DNA of 64,000 bases from an uncultured Lachnospiraceae bacterium (GTDB taxonomy: Bacteria; Bacillota; Clostridia; Lachnospirales; Lachnospiraceae), in the NCBI GenBank assembly GCA_910585295.1, contig CAJUDE010000003.1, forward strand, positions 1-64,000, written 5' to 3'. The translations under genes and the position numbers were made by a program. The notes beneath the pieces were generated by a model. It saw only the letters and a program-made list of their open reading frames with translations. It was not told where the DNA came from and did not search any database. Shown here piece after piece: positions 60,887 through 64,000 of this stretch; position 1 is the first letter of the stretch; every line of letters begins with the position of its first letter.

Positions 60887-61394
60887 GGATATAAAGGCGC
60901 TTGCCCTGGATGTGGATGGGACTATGACAGACGGTTCCATCTACATTTCAGAACATGGGGAAGCAATGAAACGGTTTGATGTGAAGGATGGGCTGGGAAT
61001 TAGCCTTCTGGTAAATGCAGGGATTGCGGTGGCAGTCATAACTGGGCGCAAGTCCCAGATTGTCCTGGAGCGCGCAAGGGAGCTTAAAATTAGTGAAGTA
61101 GTCCAAGGCGCGGCTAAAAAAGGGCAGGCGATGGAGGAACTTGCGGCAAGGCAGGGAATTTCTGTAGAAGAGATAGCCTATATCGGCGATGACCTGAACG
61201 ACCTGCCGGCATTGGCGGTTGCCGGATGCTCTTTCTGCCCGGCGGACGCGGTAGAGGAAGTTAAGGAAAAATGCCATATCGTGTTGAAGCATAATGGAGG
61301 TTTTGGCGCAGTGCGTGAAGCGGCTGAAATTATTTTGAAGGCACAGGGGAAATATGAGGACGTGGTTCAGAAAGCGTACAGATTGAGACAATAG
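60867..61394 (+). CDS. KdsC-like HAD phosphatase
   Basis: A 175-residue HAD phosphatase of the KdsC/NeuA-C group without a cap domain. LALDVDGTMTDGSIYI holds the catalytic DxD near residue 12, AVITGRKSQIV is motif II, YIGDDLNDLPAL is motif IV, and the C-terminal HNGGFGAVREAAEII loop is the hallmark of KdsC tetramers, which dephosphorylate Kdo-8-P and KDN/Neu-9-P. It starts inside the end of the fusion gene (ATG 60867; ATG 60870 is equally possible). In this locus it would dephosphorylate the product of the aldolase before CMP activation. Confidence 0.88.
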   Translation: MMQNKIKDIKALALDVDGTMTDGSIYISEHGEAMKRFDVKDGLGISLLVNAGIAVAVITGRKSQIVLERARELKISEVVQGAAKKGQAMEELAARQGISVEEIAYIGDDLNDLPALAVAGCSFCPADAVEEVKEKCHIVLKHNGGFGAVREAAEIILKAQGKYEDVVQKAYRLRQ

Positions 61395-61403
61395 AGGGAA
61401 AAT

Positions 61404-63395
61404 GTGGCTGAAATGAGATACACCAGGATAATAAGAAAAACTCTTTTATTAAGTGCAATAGGGATAATACTGAGCCTTTCTATAGCTTCTATGTGTTCCA
61501 GCGGGACATGGAACCTGAATAAATTTTATGATGTGGGGGAAGTGTTTGACACCTGGAACCTAAATGACGAACCAGCTATTTCCTGTAATTTGCCATCAAA
61601 AAAAATCAATTGGAATTATCTGTATTTGCATGCATCTGATGTTGGAGATTCGCCCCTTTCTGTAAGGATCGTTTTTTATGATAAATTATGGAATTGGCTC
61701 AAAGAAGGGGTATGGGAGCTTTCAAATGGGGAGAATGAAATCCCCCTAAATCAGATTGGCTTGGAAGGCCTAAAGTACAAAAAGGTCGCGATTATCAATC
61801 TAGAAGGGCAGGAAGCGCCATGTAAGGTTTATCGGGCGCAGTTTAGGGAGTTTCCTGAATATTTTTCTTGGCGCAGGTTTGTGGTGGTGTTTTTCCTTAT
61901 TTTGGCAGTTTATGGCGCGGTTGTCCTTTTAGTATGTAAAAAGTTGGGAAGCAAGGAGAAAAAAGAAAAAGTCCATAGTCCCATAGATATCATTGTGGAC
62001 AATGTGCAAAGGATTTATTGGAAAATTTTTCAGGGGATACCAGAAAAGCTTCAAAATACTCCAGAGAGGATGAAAAGTGCATACCGGGTGGAATGCCTGG
62101 TGTTTTTGTTTTTAAATTCCTTAATGATGACAAAATTCGGTAATTATCAAAACAGGCTGCAATATCAAGGGTATATGGTATTGCAAAGTGCGCTGTTGAT
62201 TATTTGGTGTATGGTTAGTCTGAAACCAGGGCAGAAGCTTTGTCATTTTAACAAAAAATTTCTGGCATCATGGGGCAGCATGTGTATCCTGATGTGCATT
62301 TCTGATTTTATTGTGGATAAGAAATTTGCCCATACGGGCATTTGGATGCTGTTTACATTTAGCATTGTATTCTGGGGTTGGGCAAATGTGGATGACCCAA
62401 AAAAAATTTTGAAAGAGCTGGAAAAGGCGGTTGAGGTTATTTTTCTTGTATTTTGCCTGTATTGCTTTTTATTTGAGCCATATGATGGGGTGTCAGGTTA
62501 TATTGGAATGACAACGAATCAGAATACATTAGGGGAATTTATGACAGTTGCGCTTGCCGCCTTTTGTTCGGTGCTAGATGAACTGTTTTATCATGAGAAT
62601 AGATGGAAGGGTATTCTGTTAAAATCCTTGGAAGTATTGCTTACATTATATTTGATTTCTATTAGTGGTTGCAGGGCATCCACAGTATTTGCAGTATGTT
62701 GTGCGGTTCTCTTTTCTGCTAAGATAAAGATGAACTTGAGAAAGAAACAGTATATGAAAAATGTAGGAATATTTTGTGTTGTACTGGCAGTATTTTGCTT
62801 GCCCGTGTTTAAAATTGCAGATTTGGGTTTAAAAAATGTTCCTTTTGTTTTAAAGACAAATATCGTTGCAGGCGTTCAGGAAGCAGAGAATGTAAATATA
62901 ATAGGACGGCGAGATGGCTTTATTGTGCAAGCCAAAGATAGCCAAGAAGTAAAAATTGAAGAGATTGAAAAGAAAAAGGAATTTAGCAAGTTATATAATA
63001 AGCTGGATATTTGGACTTCTTCCCGAGTTTCTATATGGAGGACTTATGCAGAGCATATGAATTTATGGGGACATTATGGGAATGAAAAGGTAAATTCTCT
63101 AATGGGACCTATAAAAATAGGCGCCCATAATATGTTCCTTACAATAATGTATCAATATGGAGTGTTTGTAATGGTTCCTTTTTTGGCTGTTGTATGTTTC
63201 CTGTTAAGCTACGGAGTGAAATATATGGTAAGGAATGGGAGAACGGCGGGAAAGTGCAGTTTTTTACCCTTAGGGCTGGCATCGGCTTATATTATTTCTG
63301 CTTCACTTGGCAATATAGAGCAGCCTATGCGCTATATCCCTTGGATTGTGTTTTATTTCTTGATGGGATTTTGTGCAACCAATCATGGAGACTAA
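61404..63395 (+). CDS. O-antigen ligase/polymerase-like membrane protein with N-terminal beta domain
   Basis: A 663-residue protein. Start GTG 61404 is 4 bases after GAGGGA; ATG 61413 is the alternative. The first helix (about 12-30) is followed by an extracytoplasmic beta-rich domain (about 45-155, NWNYLYLHASDVG), a second helix, a cytoplasmic stretch, and then the polytopic ligase part (about 225-655). MTTNQNTLGEFMTV, SISGCRASTVFAVC and the loop AHNMFLTIMYQYGVF match Wzy_C/WaaL-type enzymes that join or polymerise lipid-linked glycans outside the cell. The codon composition is more AT-rich than upstream genes. Confidence 0.8.
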   Translation: MAEMRYTRIIRKTLLLSAIGIILSLSIASMCSSGTWNLNKFYDVGEVFDTWNLNDEPAISCNLPSKKINWNYLYLHASDVGDSPLSVRIVFYDKLWNWLKEGVWELSNGENEIPLNQIGLEGLKYKKVAIINLEGQEAPCKVYRAQFREFPEYFSWRRFVVVFFLILAVYGAVVLLVCKKLGSKEKKEKVHSPIDIIVDNVQRIYWKIFQGIPEKLQNTPERMKSAYRVECLVFLFLNSLMMTKFGNYQNRLQYQGYMVLQSALLIIWCMVSLKPGQKLCHFNKKFLASWGSMCILMCISDFIVDKKFAHTGIWMLFTFSIVFWGWANVDDPKKILKELEKAVEVIFLVFCLYCFLFEPYDGVSGYIGMTTNQNTLGEFMTVALAAFCSVLDELFYHENRWKGILLKSLEVLLTLYLISISGCRASTVFAVCCAVLFSAKIKMNLRKKQYMKNVGIFCVVLAVFCLPVFKIADLGLKNVPFVLKTNIVAGVQEAENVNIIGRRDGFIVQAKDSQEVKIEEIEKKKEFSKLYNKLDIWTSSRVSIWRTYAEHMNLWGHYGNEKVNSLMGPIKIGAHNMFLTIMYQYGVFVMVPFLAVVCFLLSYGVKYMVRNGRTAGKCSFLPLGLASAYIISASLGNIEQPMRYIPWIVFYFLMGFCATNHGD

Positions 63396-63532
63396 CAAAA
63401 AGGCATAAAGGGCAAAAGGCGATAATAGGTTTATATCCTGACATTTTCAGATGAACGGTAAGAGCTGCAGGTGAAAATTTATTTATTCAATTCCATTACA
63501 TGATTACAAGTAAAGGGATAGAGGTAGGAAGT

Positions 63533-64000
63533 TTGGACACACAGAAGAACAGATGGGCAAAATTGAAAATTTTTGTATGTTTACTAGCAGGCGCTTTGCT
63601 CTGTGCAATGGTTTCCATTCTTTATATGAGTGAAAACTTTAATTTGGACCGTTTTTTTAGTCCAGGGGTTGTGTATGATTTTCCTCGGAAAGATTTGCGG
63701 AAGCCTTCTAAGAGCTGGGTCTATGATGAGGAGAATGGATTGTACCGGCTGGCAGGGGATGACGCGCTGAATAAATACCTTCTGAATGGGAAGGCAAAGA
63801 AGTGGAAATATTTGTACCTAACAATTTCCTCCATGGATGTTCCACAGATGGAGGGGGCTATTGTATACTATACGAAGGAAAATGCCAGGGTATTTGAACA
63901 GCCAGTCACTTTTTCAAAAGGGGAAAATATGGTTGCCTTGGTAGACCATATTCCGATTAAGCGGATGGGGATTCGGATTTTGAACCAGGGCGGGGAAAAC
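63533..64000 (+). CDS. N-terminal part of a membrane protein paralogous to the ligase-like gene
   Basis: An open frame from TTG 63533 behind GAGGTAGGAAG to the window edge, 156 codons and unfinished. One N-terminal helix (KIFVCLLAGALLCAMVSILY, about 12-31) is followed by an extracytoplasmic beta-rich region. KKWKYLYLTISSMDV, YYTKENARVF, SKGENMVALVD and KRMGIRILNQGG align by eye with NWNYLYLHASDVG, VFYDKLWNWL, SNGENEIPLN and KKVAIINLEG in the preceding gene. It is therefore probably a second ligase/polymerase or GT-C-like protein of the same locus. Confidence 0.65.
   Translation, partial: MDTQKNRWAKLKIFVCLLAGALLCAMVSILYMSENFNLDRFFSPGVVYDFPRKDLRKPSKSWVYDEENGLYRLAGDDALNKYLLNGKAKKWKYLYLTISSMDVPQMEGAIVYYTKENARVFEQPVTFSKGENMVALVDHIPIKRMGIRILNQGGEN

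Overview
The window looks like a chromosomal segment of a motile Gram-positive anaerobe of the class Clostridia, most likely a Lachnospiraceae member. This is inferred from the mbl - flhO - flhP order shared with Bacillus, the comFC - yvyF pair, the cdaA - cdaR - glmM operon, InlB-type B-repeat secreted proteins, strong AGGAGG ribosome binding sites and occasional TTG/GTG starts. No species assignment is possible from sequence alone. All genes but one run on the + strand; the exception is a small secreted protein at 44332-45039.

Region 1 (1-1087) is AT-rich and decayed: the tail of an unidentified gene, then a PDDEXK nuclease gene (YhcG/DUF1016 type) broken by a large internal deletion and two frameshifts. 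Region 2 (1088-21484) is mainly housekeeping: uvrB-uvrA excision repair; an MreB/Mbl actin homologue with two flagellar rod/hook genes and a FlgJ-like rod-binding protein; recD2; a three-gene TrpXYZ-type ABC importer; comFC and yvyF; two unrecognised membrane proteins; cdaA-cdaR-glmM (c-di-AMP synthesis and its link to wall precursors); and an HPr gene.

Region 3 (21584-64000, continuing past the edge) is a very large surface-glycan locus. It holds four dTDP-L-rhamnose genes scattered as rfbD (21.6 kb), rfbB (36.2 kb), rfbA (40.5 kb) and rfbC (41.4 kb). An ADP-heptose block (gmhA, a GT9 heptosyltransferase-like gene, hldE, gmhB) is followed by a flippase, glycosyltransferases, an acyltransferase and two very large polytopic proteins. 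Two secreted enzymes carry B-repeats (a glycoside-hydrolase-like protein and a transglutaminase-like protein). Two separate ABC-2 polysaccharide exporters follow. The first has a Wzt-like ATPase with a C-terminal sugar-binding-type domain, a double glycosyltransferase and a methyltransferase joined to a kinase-like domain, reminiscent of WbdD chain terminators. A priming sugar-phosphate transferase comes next. The second exporter has a short TagH-like ATPase and is followed by two DUF115/Maf-like proteins (one fused to a CDP-glycerol glycerophosphotransferase-like domain), a NeuA-like cytidylyltransferase, a DRE-TIM aldolase and a KdsC-like phosphatase. I read this last group as a possible uncharacterised route to a CMP-activated keto-sugar and its transfer. 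An O-antigen-ligase-like protein and a paralogous partial gene close the window.

The most striking non-coding object is a 72-bp tandem repeat at 25063-25502 (five near-identical units plus one degenerate unit), in which each unit carries two palindromes and extended -10-like sequences. The convergent intergenic space at 44122-44331 is densely packed with inverted repeats. I saw no CRISPR array, tRNA, rRNA or insertion sequence.
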